From Rhodovastum sp963804495 (GTDB taxonomy: Bacteria; Pseudomonadota; Alphaproteobacteria; Acetobacterales; Acetobacteraceae), in assembly GCA_963804495.1 (NCBI GenBank), contig CAWDQN010000003.1:124001-188000 (forward strand): 64,000 bases of DNA, given 5' to 3'. The translations under genes and the position numbers were made by a program. Positions 43,829 to 52,379 of this stretch are shown here, piece by piece. The notes beneath the pieces are model-generated. The model did no database searches, had not been told where the DNA came from, and saw nothing but the letters and a program-made list of their open reading frames with translations. Positions within the stretch are counted from its first letter, which is position 1. Each line of letters begins with the position of its first letter.

Positions 43829-43921
43829 GGGAACGAATGGGGGCCTGGGCTTCTCGGCCGTCGCGCCAAAGGGCGCGCTGGGCGACAGCTGGGTCCAGGG
43901 GCAGAGCCACTGGACTTATTC

Positions 43922-44629
43922 TCACACCGACCGGGTGATGCCCCCGTCGATGCGCAGGTTCTGGCCGGTGATGTAGCCGCAGCGATCAGAGGCCAGCAGC
44001 GCCACCAGTTCAGCGACTTCTTCCACCCGTCCGTACCGGCCCATCGGAATCCGCTCCCGCACCCCAGCCTTCTCAGGAAAACTGTCAATAAACCCAGGTA
44101 AGACATTGTTCATACGAATATTGTCGGCGGCATACCGGTCCGCGAACAGCTTGGCGAAGGCGGCCAGCCCGGCGCGGAACACCGAGGAGGTCGGAAACGC
44201 CGCATCGGGCTCCACCGCTGCAAACGTCGAGATATTGACGATCGCGCCGGATTTTTGCCCTTGCATGATCGGCGTGACCAACCTTGTCGGGCGGACCACG
44301 TTGAGGAAATAAACCTCCAGCCCGTCATGCCAGCCCTCGTCGGACAGATCGAGCAGCGGCGCCCGAGGCCCATGTCCGGCGCTGTTCACCAGCGCGTCGA
44401 TGCGCCCCCAGCGCGCCATCGTCAGCTCCACCAGGCGGGCCAAGTCGCCGTCCGACAGGTTCGACCCGGTTACCCCGATACCACCCAACTGCTGCGCCAG
44501 CGCCTCCCCCTTGCCGGAGGAGGACAGGATGGAGACGTGGAATCCGTCCTGCGCCAGCTTGCGCGCCGCCCCGGCGCCGATACCGCTGCCACCGGCGGTC
44601 ACGAGCGCCACTTTCTTGTCTGTCGACAT
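43922..44629 (-). CDS. Atypical short-chain dehydrogenase/reductase lacking the YxxxK pair
   Basis: A 235-residue Rossmann protein with TAGGSGIGAGAA as the cofactor loop (TGxxxGIG family position), VNSAGHGPR as the NAG motif, IVNIST providing the Ser strand, and GQNLRIDGGITRSV at the end. Where SDR enzymes have Y-x-x-x-K, this one reads TSSVFRAGLAAFAK, so both catalytic residues appear replaced (Ser and Arg). I recall a conserved subfamily with the same segment, so this is not random decay. The function may be non-catalytic or use other residues. GGAGG lies before the ATG at 44629. Confidence 0.8.
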   Translation of the reverse strand: MSTDKKVALVTAGGSGIGAGAARKLAQDGFHVSILSSSGKGEALAQQLGGIGVTGSNLSDGDLARLVELTMARWGRIDALVNSAGHGPRAPLLDLSDEGWHDGLEVYFLNVVRPTRLVTPIMQGQKSGAIVNISTFAAVEPDAAFPTSSVFRAGLAAFAKLFADRYAADNIRMNNVLPGFIDSFPEKAGVRERIPMGRYGRVEEVAELVALLASDRCGYITGQNLRIDGGITRSV

Positions 44630-44715
44630 CGGAGTCCCGCCTCCTCCATGGAACTCCCATCTTGCCACAACCGCCGCGACCGCAAATGCGTGCCGGGCTA
44701 CACTCCGCTCCGCCC

Positions 44716-45354
44716 ATGCCCGAGATCATCACCCCCCGCCTGATCCTGCGCCCCTGGCGCGACGCCGACCGCGCGCCGCTCGCCGCTATCACCGGCGATC
44801 CGCACACGATGCGGTTCTTCGGCATCACGCGCACGCCGGCGCAGTCGGATGCCTGGATGGACCGCACCCAGGCCCACATCGACCGGAACGGCTTCGGCAT
44901 ATGGGCCACCGAACTGCCCGACACGGGACTGATCGGCTTCGTCGGCCTCTCCACAATCCCGCTCCACCTGCCGGTAACACCGGGCGTCGAACTGGTCTGG
45001 ACCCTTGGCGCCAGCTGGTGGGGGCACGGCTACGCGCCCGAAGCCGCCCTTGCCGCCGCCGCGGACGGGTTTTCCCGGCTGGGACCCGCCGAACTTCTCG
45101 CCTTCACCGCCGCCGTCAACGCACCCTCGCGGCGGGTGATGGAGAAAATCGGCATGCGGCACGATCCGGTGGCGAGCTTCGACCATCCGGGTATTGCGGC
45201 GGGACATATATCCCTGCGACATGTTCTGTACCGGTTAGCCAATACAAAAAACAAGCAAGGCCAGGGCTCTGCCCTGGACCCGCAAGGGGCCGGGAGGCCC
45301 CTTGACCCCGTTACTTACGAGGCCGCTACGATCACTCCTTCCGCCGCCTCGTAG
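44716..45354 (+). CDS. GNAT N-acetyltransferase with a repeat-derived C-terminal tail
   Basis: A 212-residue protein. The RimJ/RimL-type GNAT fold is clear in residues 1-180: ITPRLILRPWRDADRAPL, GLIGFVGLSTI, VWTLGASWWGHGYAPEAALA (acetyl-CoA loop) and NAPSRRVMEKIGMRHD. The last 34 residues (KQGQGSALDPQGAGRPLDP and following) are encoded by a dispersed palindromic repeat (45257-45309) and run on into the 3' end of the convergent restriction gene, overlapping it by 40 bp. The substrate is unknown. Confidence 0.82.
   Translation: MPEIITPRLILRPWRDADRAPLAAITGDPHTMRFFGITRTPAQSDAWMDRTQAHIDRNGFGIWATELPDTGLIGFVGLSTIPLHLPVTPGVELVWTLGASWWGHGYAPEAALAAAADGFSRLGPAELLAFTAAVNAPSRRVMEKIGMRHDPVASFDHPGIAAGHISLRHVLYRLANTKNKQGQGSALDPQGAGRPLDPVTYEAATITPSAAS
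45257..45309 (+). repeat. Dispersed palindromic repeat inside a coding sequence
   Basis: CCAGGGCTCTGCCCTGG and CAAGGGGCCGGGAGGCCCCTTG, the standard two hairpins. Unlike the other copies it is read through as part of the GNAT gene because the stop codon lies beyond it. Confidence 0.8.
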
Positions 45355-46067
45355 AAGTCCGGGTTCCGCTCGGCCACCAGCGTGACCAGCGTGTCGAAGA
45401 CCGCTGCCAACGGGACAGGTACATCGGGGCGGCCAACCTCGGTGGCACGCAGCTTTACCTGCCCAGGCGACGCATCCAGCAACAACACATACATGCGCTC
45501 GTACTGCTCGTCGCGGCCGGCCGGATCGTCGCGGCCGGTGAACAGCTTCATGCGCGCATGCGCGTTCAGAAACGTTGACCGCCGCCGGGCGCTGCCGTCG
45601 CGGTTCTGCGTGCTGTCGGCCTCCGCCCCGGCATCGAGAAAGAAAAACCCCGCCAGCACCGCATAGGGAAACCGCCGGTGCAGCGTCACCGCCTCCATCA
45701 GCATGTCACCGCGCCGGTTGGTCAGGTTCTTCTGGAAATTGCCGGTGCGCGGATCGCGGAAATTGATCGACTTGATGGAAATTCCCAACAGCAACCCGGA
45801 TTCCTCGGTCGCCCAGGTAACATCCACTTTCTTGGCGCCGATCCCGCCGGCCATCCGCCGCTCCGCCCCGCTGCCGTCCGCGGCGCCGGCGCGCAATGGC
45901 CGGGTCCCGCGCATCCCGCGCTCGCGCAACTCCTGCGCAAACACCAGCGCCACCGCCTCTGACACCCGCTCGCTGTAACGCTTCTTGGCCGCCTGGGTGG
46001 CATCGTCCGGCGGCTTGGCCCCGAGCTTGGCCAGACTGCCAGCCAGCAACGCCTCAACCCCCAGCAC
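45315..46067 (-). CDS. Probable restriction endonuclease of a Type II-like system
   Basis: A 250-residue protein directly downstream of an N6-adenine methyltransferase and overlapping it by 14 bp. The middle reads KKVDVTWATEESGLLLGISIKSINFRD: an Asp followed by a strand ending in S-x-K, resembling a PD-(D/E)xK core with Ser in place of the acidic residue. NFQKNLTNRRGDMLMEAVTLHRRFPYAV is a highly distinctive segment that I associate with uncharacterised restriction-like proteins next to methylases. The GTG at 46067 follows GGAAG; an upstream start at 46139 would lie deeper in the methylase gene. Confidence 0.68.
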   Translation of the reverse strand: MLGVEALLAGSLAKLGAKPPDDATQAAKKRYSERVSEAVALVFAQELRERGMRGTRPLRAGAADGSGAERRMAGGIGAKKVDVTWATEESGLLLGISIKSINFRDPRTGNFQKNLTNRRGDMLMEAVTLHRRFPYAVLAGFFFLDAGAEADSTQNRDGSARRRSTFLNAHARMKLFTGRDDPAGRDEQYERMYVLLLDASPGQVKLRATEVGRPDVPVPLAAVFDTLVTLVAERNPDFYEAAEGVIVAAS

Positions 46068-47703
46068 GGCGTCTTCCGCGCGCGCGCCGCCGCTGACCGA
46101 GCAGGTCGCGCGCCATCCGCAACGCGCCCAGCTGTCCATCGTCCAGGCCCAGCGCCCCGGTCAACAGGATCCGGTCCACCTGCGCCACCGCCCCGGCAGC
46201 ATCACCCGCCCGCAACGCCGCCTCCACCGCCGGGCGCACCACGCGCAGCTCCTCCGCCGTGTCCCGCAGCATCGCCGGCGACGGCACCGGCAGAACATCG
46301 GCTTCGCGCGGCTCCAGCTTCAGCAGCCCGCCCCCATAGGACCGCCCCACCATCTCCGCCCCCAGCAGAGAAAAACTGTTGAGGAATGCCAGCGGCAGCA
46401 ATTCACGCCCAAGCCGCCGCAGGCCAGGCCGCAGCGTCACGCCATAAACCGAGTTCAAAATATGCACGCGCGCCTCGTTGGCGAGCAGCCGGGGCCGGTC
46501 CTGGTTCATGTAGGTCAGCAGCAGATCGGGCACCGTTCCCACCGGCACCCGCCACCAGGGCGAGCGCATCCGGCATTTATACGCCTCGTGCACCTGGCGC
46601 TGTCGCCCGGCCTCGATGCGCCGGCGCACCGCGGCATCGCCGTCGTCGCGCGGGTCAAACAGGAAACAGGCGGCGCCGGCGGCGGCCAGACGCTCCCAGG
46701 CAAGCCGGTCGAACACCAGCCCCAGCAAATGGCGCGACCCCGGCGGCGAGATCGGCCGCAAATCCGCCTTCGCCAGACCCAGCCGCGCCGCTTCCTCGCG
46801 CCCGAGGCTGAACCAGGCATTGTTGCCGGTCACCGCGCCCAGCCAGGTCTCGCCCCAGTCCAGCATCGAGGCGAACCCCGGGCCGGCAGCGAGATGGCGA
46901 TAGAGCGAGAACGAGTCCGCGGCGATCAGCGCCGGCGTCCATTTCTTCCCGTCCTCGGGCCGGTGCTCGGTCCAGGCCGGCGCGTTGGCTTCGGGCAGAG
47001 CGTCCAGGCTGCCGGCCTGATACAGCTCGAAATGCGGCGCCCCGCCCTGCCCTTCGGCCAGCAGCAGCACCACTTCCTCCAGCACCCCGGGGAACACCCG
47101 GGTCTCGAACAGGATCAGCCGCACCCGGGCAAACCGCTGCAGCAGGAACCGCCGCACCTGGGCGGCATAGTTCACCGTCAGCAACTCGCCCGGCAGCACC
47201 AGCGCGAGCCGCCCCTCCGGCCGCAGGAACCGGCTGGCATGGATGGTGAACGCCGCCCAGGAACTGGACAGACCGGTCAGCCGCACCCCCGCGGCCAGCG
47301 CCGCAAGTTGCGCCCGCGCCCGCGCATCGCCGGCAAAACTCTGGTAGCGGACATAGGGTGGGTTGCCGATGACCGCGTCGAACACCGGCGCCGGGGAACG
47401 GTCGAAAAAATCCACCACCTCGATCCCGGCGCGCAAGCCGCGCTCAGCCAGCAGCCTTGCCGCCTGCCGTGCCGAGGCGGGATGGATTTCCACCCCATGC
47501 AGCTGGCCGCCAAGCCGATCGGCCGGCGTGCCGAGCGCGCGCAGCCGCTCCCCGGCGGCAAGCAGAAACGACGCCTCGCCGCAGGACGGTTCCAGCACAT
47601 GATCGGCCGGCGCGCGGACGGCCCAGGCCGCGAGATAGGCGGTGATGGCGGCGGGGGTGAAGAAAGCGCCGCGGGCTTTGCGATGCCTGGCGGGATCGGT
47701 CAT
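46054..47703 (-). CDS. N6-adenine DNA methyltransferase (Eco57I-type M subunit)
   Basis: A 549-residue gamma-class methyltransferase: motif X GAFFTPAAITAYLA, SAM-binding motif I VLEPSCGEASFLLAAG, catalytic motif IV IGNPPYVRYQSF, and the long C-terminal target recognition region. It methylates adenine N6 in a specific DNA site to protect the host. An AGGAGGG ribosome-binding site precedes the ATG at 47703. With the overlapping downstream gene it forms a two-gene restriction-modification unit of which the recognition site is unknown. No specificity or helicase subunit is present, so Type I or III is unlikely. Confidence 0.88.
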   Translation of the reverse strand: MTDPARHRKARGAFFTPAAITAYLAAWAVRAPADHVLEPSCGEASFLLAAGERLRALGTPADRLGGQLHGVEIHPASARQAARLLAERGLRAGIEVVDFFDRSPAPVFDAVIGNPPYVRYQSFAGDARARAQLAALAAGVRLTGLSSSWAAFTIHASRFLRPEGRLALVLPGELLTVNYAAQVRRFLLQRFARVRLILFETRVFPGVLEEVVLLLAEGQGGAPHFELYQAGSLDALPEANAPAWTEHRPEDGKKWTPALIAADSFSLYRHLAAGPGFASMLDWGETWLGAVTGNNAWFSLGREEAARLGLAKADLRPISPPGSRHLLGLVFDRLAWERLAAAGAACFLFDPRDDGDAAVRRRIEAGRQRQVHEAYKCRMRSPWWRVPVGTVPDLLLTYMNQDRPRLLANEARVHILNSVYGVTLRPGLRRLGRELLPLAFLNSFSLLGAEMVGRSYGGGLLKLEPREADVLPVPSPAMLRDTAEELRVVRPAVEAALRAGDAAGAVAQVDRILLTGALGLDDGQLGALRMARDLLGQRRRARGRRRAGG

Positions 47704-47919
47704 GCGGTCCCTCCTGCTGCCAAGCCGCGAACTCGCGACAAGACTACGGCAAGCGGCGTGGCGCGTCACGCGGATGGCATTGCGCCGCGCGGCAATCGGG
47801 TGAAGGAAGGCGATGGCGCTGCCTTGGACCGGCACCGGCCCGCAGCCCCCTTCGCACGACGGGGCAGTGGCCCCCTTGACCCGGCCACTTGTATGCTTTT
47901 CGTACCCGGAGGGACGCGC

Positions 47920-48978
47920 CTACTCCACCGACACCTCGATCTCGTCATAGCCAAGCGCCCGATACACCACAGCGGAGACAAGCCAACTGGCGACGAAAAT
48001 CCCGACGATCACATAGCCCAGCAGTCCGAAATTATCGTTCAGTGCGCCGATCGCATCCCAGAACTGGCCGGTCAGGCTCAGCCGGCCGCCGATCAGCCCC
48101 AGCGCCTCGATGCCGCCGACCAGCACCGCCACCAGCACCGACACCGCGGTGATCGTCAGATTGTAGTAAAGCTTGCGGATCGGCTTGACGAAGGCCCAGC
48201 CATAGGCGCCCAGCATCAATATGCTGTCGGCGGTATCCAGCAACGACATGCCGGCGGTGAACAGCGCCGGAAACACCATGATCGACCAGATCGACAGCCC
48301 CTGCGATGCCTGCGTCGCGGAAATGCCGAGCAAGCCGATTTCGGTCGCCGTGTCGAAGCCAAGGCCGAACAGCATGCCCAGCGGATACATCTGCCAATCG
48401 CGCTCGATCAGCCGGTAAAAGCGGCGAAAGCAACGCCCAAGCAACCCGCGCTGCGACAGCGCGAGAATAAAACCGTCCTCGTCGAAGCGTCCGCCGTTCC
48501 TCACCGAATGGAAGCTGCGATACAACGAGACGAGAACCAGAAGATTGGCGAACGCGATGGCGAACAGGAACAGCGCCGACACCAGCGTGCCGACCACCCC
48601 GCCGACATCCTTGAACGTTTCGAAGCGCGATTGCAGGCTCGTCGCCGTCACGGCGATGGCGACCGACAGCGCCACCACGATCGTCGAATGACCGAGCGAG
48701 AAGAACAAACCAACCGTCACCGGCTGCTGGCCCTCCTGCAATAACTTGCGGGTAACGTTGTCGATCGCCGCGATATGGTCGGCATCGAAGGCGTGTCGCA
48801 GCCCGAAGCTGTAGGCCAGCAAGGACGTTCCCAGCAGGATCGGGTAGTCGCGGAAGGCAATCAGCGCCCACCCCCAGGCGGCGACATTGGCGGCCACCAA
48901 CAGCACGGCGATGCCGATCACCCGTTGGCGCAGGGTCACGTTTCCCGCGCTCAGCAAGCGCCCAGCACCGCGACGCAT
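47920..48978 (-). CDS. HoxN/HupN/NixA-family nickel/cobalt permease (NiCoT)
   Basis: A 352-residue protein with about eight membrane segments. The signature RHAFDADHIAAIDN in helix 2 (about residues 61-74) contains the metal-binding His and Asp residues, and a second signature LGFDTATEIGLLGI lies in a later helix. NiCoT proteins take up Ni2+ (or Co2+) as single-component transporters. It begins 57 bp after the end of nikR on the same strand, under the NikR operator found upstream of that gene. That fits nickel-repressed nickel import. Confidence 0.92.
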   Translation of the reverse strand: MRRGAGRLLSAGNVTLRQRVIGIAVLLVAANVAAWGWALIAFRDYPILLGTSLLAYSFGLRHAFDADHIAAIDNVTRKLLQEGQQPVTVGLFFSLGHSTIVVALSVAIAVTATSLQSRFETFKDVGGVVGTLVSALFLFAIAFANLLVLVSLYRSFHSVRNGGRFDEDGFILALSQRGLLGRCFRRFYRLIERDWQMYPLGMLFGLGFDTATEIGLLGISATQASQGLSIWSIMVFPALFTAGMSLLDTADSILMLGAYGWAFVKPIRKLYYNLTITAVSVLVAVLVGGIEALGLIGGRLSLTGQFWDAIGALNDNFGLLGYVIVGIFVASWLVSAVVYRALGYDEIEVSVE

Positions 48979-49035
48979 GCCGAATCCTCCGCCAAATCGC
49001 CTGCCAGGGGCGCGGTCATTCCGCTGCGCCTGGCG

Positions 49036-49509
49036 TCAGCCGCTCGAACGCGGATGCAGATGCGCATGCGCGTGCCTCGCGCCGCCATGCGTATGCAAGT
49101 CGGTCTCGATCACCAGAGGAACGAAGCTGACCTGGCCGTGACTGACGCCGCGCTCGGCGATGACCGCCTTGGCGAATTCCCGCACCGCCGCCGCCGGCCC
49201 GCGCAGCACCGCCACTTCAAGGCAGCTTTCGTGATCGAGATGGATATGCATGGTGGCCACCTGAAGGTCGTGGTGGGCGTGATGCGCGTCCGTCAGCCGC
49301 TTCGACAACGCCCGCGTATGGTGGTTGAACACATACGACAGGGTGGCGATGCACGCGCCGGTCACAGCGCTGTCGATACGCGCGGCATCGAGTCCGAGGC
49401 GGGCCAGATCGCGGATCGCCTCGGAGCGGTTGTCGTATTTGTGGCTGTCCATGAACGCGGACAACTCACCCGCGAACTCGTCCGACATGCTGATCGTCAC
49501 CCGCTCCAT
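49036..49509 (-). CDS. nikR: Nickel-responsive transcriptional regulator NikR
   Basis: A 157-residue ribbon-helix-helix regulator. The N-terminal DNA-binding part (VTISMSDEFAGELSAFM, YDNRSEAIRDLAR) is followed by the ACT-like metal domain with the nickel ligands in HHDLQVATMHIHLDHESC (the H-x-H-x5-C pattern). The C-terminus adds a His-rich tail (HTHGGARHAHAHLH) that may bind extra metal. With nickel bound it represses transport genes. It is the first gene of the nikR-NiCoT pair and appears to control its own promoter. Confidence 0.93.
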   Translation of the reverse strand: MERVTISMSDEFAGELSAFMDSHKYDNRSEAIRDLARLGLDAARIDSAVTGACIATLSYVFNHHTRALSKRLTDAHHAHHDLQVATMHIHLDHESCLEVAVLRGPAAAVREFAKAVIAERGVSHGQVSFVPLVIETDLHTHGGARHAHAHLHPRSSG

Positions 49510-49532
49510 CGGCGCCCGCTCCCGGTTTCGTG

Positions 49533-49571
49533 ACTATCGACTGGTATGAAGAATTGTCAAGTCCGCCATAC
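49533..49571 (-). promoter_or_regulatory. nikR promoter overlapped by a NikR operator
   Basis: GTATGA-N16-CCATAC at 49544-49571 matches the E. coli NikR operator GTATGA-N16-TCATAC in spacing and in all but one base. On the minus strand TTGACA (49555-49560) and GATAGT (49533-49538), 16 bp apart, form a good promoter whose -35 lies inside the operator. Binding of Ni-NikR should therefore block the polymerase and shut off nikR and the downstream permease. Confidence 0.75.
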
Positions 49572-49750
49572 ACGCCGGTTGCCGGAGGCATGGATCGAGC
49601 GGAGTTGAACCGGCGCGCCCTGACTGCAGGCGCGTGGTGACCACACGTGGCAGAAATTCTGGCGATCCTTGAGGAGCCAACCACCATTCTGATCGGGGAC
49701 TTCGTGCGCAGCCATTTGGCCGCGCAATAACCAGGGTCCGGATCTGACAG

Positions 49751-49804
49751 AATGGGGTGCAGGGTGCCACCGCCCCCTGCCAGGTCCAGGGCGGAGCCCT
49801 GGCC
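49751..49804 (-). repeat. Dispersed palindromic repeat, inverted copy
   Basis: Reads on the minus strand GGCCAGGGCTCCGCCCTGGACC followed by a decayed second hairpin and CCCATT. It lies directly after the stop of the four-segment membrane protein, as with other copies behind gene ends. Confidence 0.7.
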
Positions 49805-50419
49805 TTACTTGCTGACCTTCGCGGCGCGCACGGAGGCCTGGAGCCGATCAACATGGCCCAGCGGGATCACCGCCAACGCCAGCGCGAGGATGGTTCCGAG
49901 CGCCACGGCGCTCGTCGTTCCCGCCCGCAGCGCCCCGTGCAGCGCCGGCAGGCAAGCCCATAGGCCGTAAAAAGCGATCAACGCCGGCAACAATGCCGGC
50001 AGCAGGATCGACCAGCCGCCAGGATAGCGGAAGGACAAATCGATCGCAAATCCCACCGAAACCCCGGCCAGCGGATGCAGAATGCGGGCAAGCGCCCTTG
50101 CCGGCCGCGGCATCCCGCCTTTGCTGGCACCGAGGATCAGCAGAATGCCCAGCACCACCCACAGCCACAGGGCGCAAACCAGGGTGAAAAGTTCCAGGAA
50201 CGCGGCGGAAAACGCGTCCGGCCCGCCGCTCCTGGCCGGGTCGCCCGGGGGAGCTCCGACCGTCGCGCTGAGCATGCAGGCGTAGGGAAGGCATGCGAAC
50301 AAGGTCAGCAAGGCCGCGGCGAGGGGTGCGGATGAGGATCGGCCCGGTTGCGTTAACACACGGCCCCCTCGCCACCGATAAAGCGCTTCCCCGACCTTAA
50401 GCTTCCCTCTGCTCACCAA
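49805..50419 (-). CDS. Membrane protein of unknown function in a glycosyltransferase operon
   Basis: A 204-residue protein with four hydrophobic segments (about residues 33-52, 75-97, 112-130 and 137-190, the last probably two helices). No signature motif is recognised. It follows the GT2 gene by 3 bp, so it probably works with it, perhaps in lipid-linked glycan handling. The start is TTG at 50419 with GTG as the next codon; neither has a clear ribosome-binding site. Confidence 0.6.
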   Translation of the reverse strand: MVSRGKLKVGEALYRWRGGRVLTQPGRSSSAPLAAALLTLFACLPYACMLSATVGAPPGDPARSGGPDAFSAAFLELFTLVCALWLWVVLGILLILGASKGGMPRPARALARILHPLAGVSVGFAIDLSFRYPGGWSILLPALLPALIAFYGLWACLPALHGALRAGTTSAVALGTILALALAVIPLGHVDRLQASVRAAKVSK

Positions 50420-50422
50420 GGC

Positions 50423-51172
50423 TCAGTGGCGGATATCCTTCCACCCATCGGTGAACGGCCGCTTCCGATAGGTCGCCCAGACGAAGTTCATCGAATAGCG
50501 CAGCCCGATCTTCAGCACCCCTTCCTCCTGCAGCCGCCGGCCGGACGAAAGTGCCGGCAGCCGGAAGGTGAACTTCACCCCGCCGACCCTGTTCAACCGG
50601 CGCGCCAGGTCGGTGTCCTCGCCGTAGAAACTGAATTTCGGGTTGTAGCCGCCGATCTTATCCAGCGCGGTGCGGCGGACCACGAAATTGCCGCCCTGCA
50701 GCAGCGACCCGGAGCGCAGCACGAAGCGGTTGAGCACGTAGAAACCGTACCCCATGACATAGAACGCCCGCACGGCCGCCCGCGTCCGCTTCGACACGTC
50801 GTAGTAGATATACGGCCCGCTCAGCGCGACCAGCCGCGGTCGCCGGCGGAACTCATCCAGCACCCGGACAAGCCAGCCTTCGGTGACGATCGTATCGGCG
50901 TCCACATTGGCGATCAGATGCCCGCTGGCCCGCAAATAGCCAGCCCGCCGCGCCTGCACCAGGCCCTTCACCGGCTCGTCCACCACGATCACCTCGGGGA
51001 ACGAGGCGGCCACGTCGCCGGTGGCATCCGTGCTGGCATTGTTGACGACGATGACCTCCGCCACGCAACCGGCGCGCTTGGTTTCGGAAATGATCGCCGT
51101 CAGCGCCTTGGCCAGATGTTTCTCCTCGTTATAGGCCGGCACGACGAAACTGATCGTCACAGGATCACTCAC
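50423..51172 (-). CDS. Family 2 glycosyltransferase
   Basis: A 249-residue cytoplasmic or membrane-associated enzyme. ISFVVPAYNEEKHLAKAL opens the GT-A fold, VNNASTDAT and NVDADTIV (DxD, metal/nucleotide-sugar binding) follow, and GGNFVVRRTALDKIGGYN with FYGEDTDLARRL contains the acceptor/catalytic ED motif. It starts with GTG at 51172, overlapping the GT4 stop by 4 bp (GTGA), so the two are translated together. Product and acceptor are unknown; a glycolipid or exopolysaccharide is likely. Confidence 0.88.
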   Translation of the reverse strand: MSDPVTISFVVPAYNEEKHLAKALTAIISETKRAGCVAEVIVVNNASTDATGDVAASFPEVIVVDEPVKGLVQARRAGYLRASGHLIANVDADTIVTEGWLVRVLDEFRRRPRLVALSGPYIYYDVSKRTRAAVRAFYVMGYGFYVLNRFVLRSGSLLQGGNFVVRRTALDKIGGYNPKFSFYGEDTDLARRLNRVGGVKFTFRLPALSSGRRLQEEGVLKIGLRYSMNFVWATYRKRPFTDGWKDIRH

Positions 51173-52353
51173 TCGGCAAACCTCCCATTGAGCACCGACC
51201 GGTAGAGCGTCTCCCATTCGTCGGTGACCGCATCGACACCATATCTCTCGGCGGACCGACGGCCCCCCGAGCCGAACTGCCGCCGCCGCTCAGGCGAAGC
51301 CAGCAGATCCGCGAACGCGCGAGCCAGCCGCACCGGATCGTGCGGGTCCACCAGCACACCATTGGAGGGACCGACGAATTCGGGCAAGGCCCGGGCATCG
51401 GCGGCGACCACGGCAACACCAGACGCCATCGCCTGCAGCAGCGCCATGCTCTGGGTTTCGCTGGTGCTCATAATCGCAAAAATGTCACTGACTTGTAGCA
51501 GTCGGGCGAGGTCATCCTGCGCCAGCGTGCCCAGGAATCTGACCTGATCATCCACTCCGAGTTCGATTGCCAAGGCCCGCAGGACCGGTTCGTGCGATCC
51601 GTGCCCGGCAATGGCGAGTTCGGCGGCGGTACCGAACTCCCGCAACCAGGCCAGGGCGCGCAGCAACACCTCGATGTTCTTTTCCGGCCCGAGCCGCCCG
51701 GCATAGGTGATCGTCGGGCCGCACAGCCCGAAGCGCGCGCGCAGGGCTTCGCCGTCACCGGCGCGGCCCGGCGTGAACAGGTCGAGATCGATCGGGTTGG
51801 AAACCACCCGCAGCGGCCGGCACAGCTTCGCCGTGCCCAACTCCTCGAATACCGAGCGCGACGGCGCGGTCACGTAGTCGCAGCGGTTGTAGAACCATGT
51901 GACGTAGGCGGCCGCCCAATCGACATTCACCGGCATATGCGGGCCGAAGCCGGCAATGGTGGTGTGGTTGGTGCCGATCACCGGGATGCCGAGACAGGCC
52001 GCGTTCAGCAGCGCCTCCAGGCCGATGCCGAAGAACGAATGCACATGGATCACATCCGGCCTGGCATCGCGGGCGATTTCCGCCCAGGCGATCGGCGACA
52101 GCAGCGCCGCGCGCGACTGCCTTGTGGAGCTGGGAAACGGCAAGGATGTCCGACGGCGCACGCGCACATTCGCACCCAGGCCGCGCTCGTGAACTTCCAG
52201 ACCGATGCGGTGATAATCCCGGCTCGCATACCGCGGCGCGTAAATGTCGACCTGGTGTCCCCGCCGCCCCAGGGTCTCGCTGATCGTGGCAACCGAATCC
52301 TAAATCCCGCCCAGCTCGGGATAAAAATAGTCCGTGAACATGGCGATTCGCAT
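51169..52353 (-). pseudogene. Family 4 glycosyltransferase with an in-frame amber codon near its start
   Basis: The gene reads from ATG 52353 (ATG 52356 just before) as MRIAMFTDYFYPELGGI, then TAG at 52300-52302, then DSVATISETLGRRGHQVDIY and onward without interruption for 394 codons. Relatives have Gln at the stop, so one C-to-T change (CAG to TAG) explains it. The rest looks intact: DVIHVHSFFGIGLEALL, NHTTIAGFGPHMPVN, SNPIDLDLF, and STSETQSMALLQAMASG as the donor-sugar motif. It resembles PimA/SqdX-like GT4 enzymes. A restart at GTG 52167 would lack the first 62 residues, which include the acceptor side of the first Rossmann domain. An amber suppressor or sequencing error cannot be excluded. 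Confidence 0.87.
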
Positions 52354-52379
52354 CATCGGCCGATCCACAGCGGGACCCC

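Noticed and set aside
43845..43918. Possible repeat copy between the coiled-coil gene and the SDR gene
   Set aside because: Some matching words (GGGTCCAGGGGCAGAGCC) but the stems do not pair.
47800..47885. Possible repeat copy between the NiCoT permease and the methyltransferase
   Set aside because: Resembles the family (GGGGCAGTGGCCCCCTTGACC) but lacks the first hairpin and continuous pairing.
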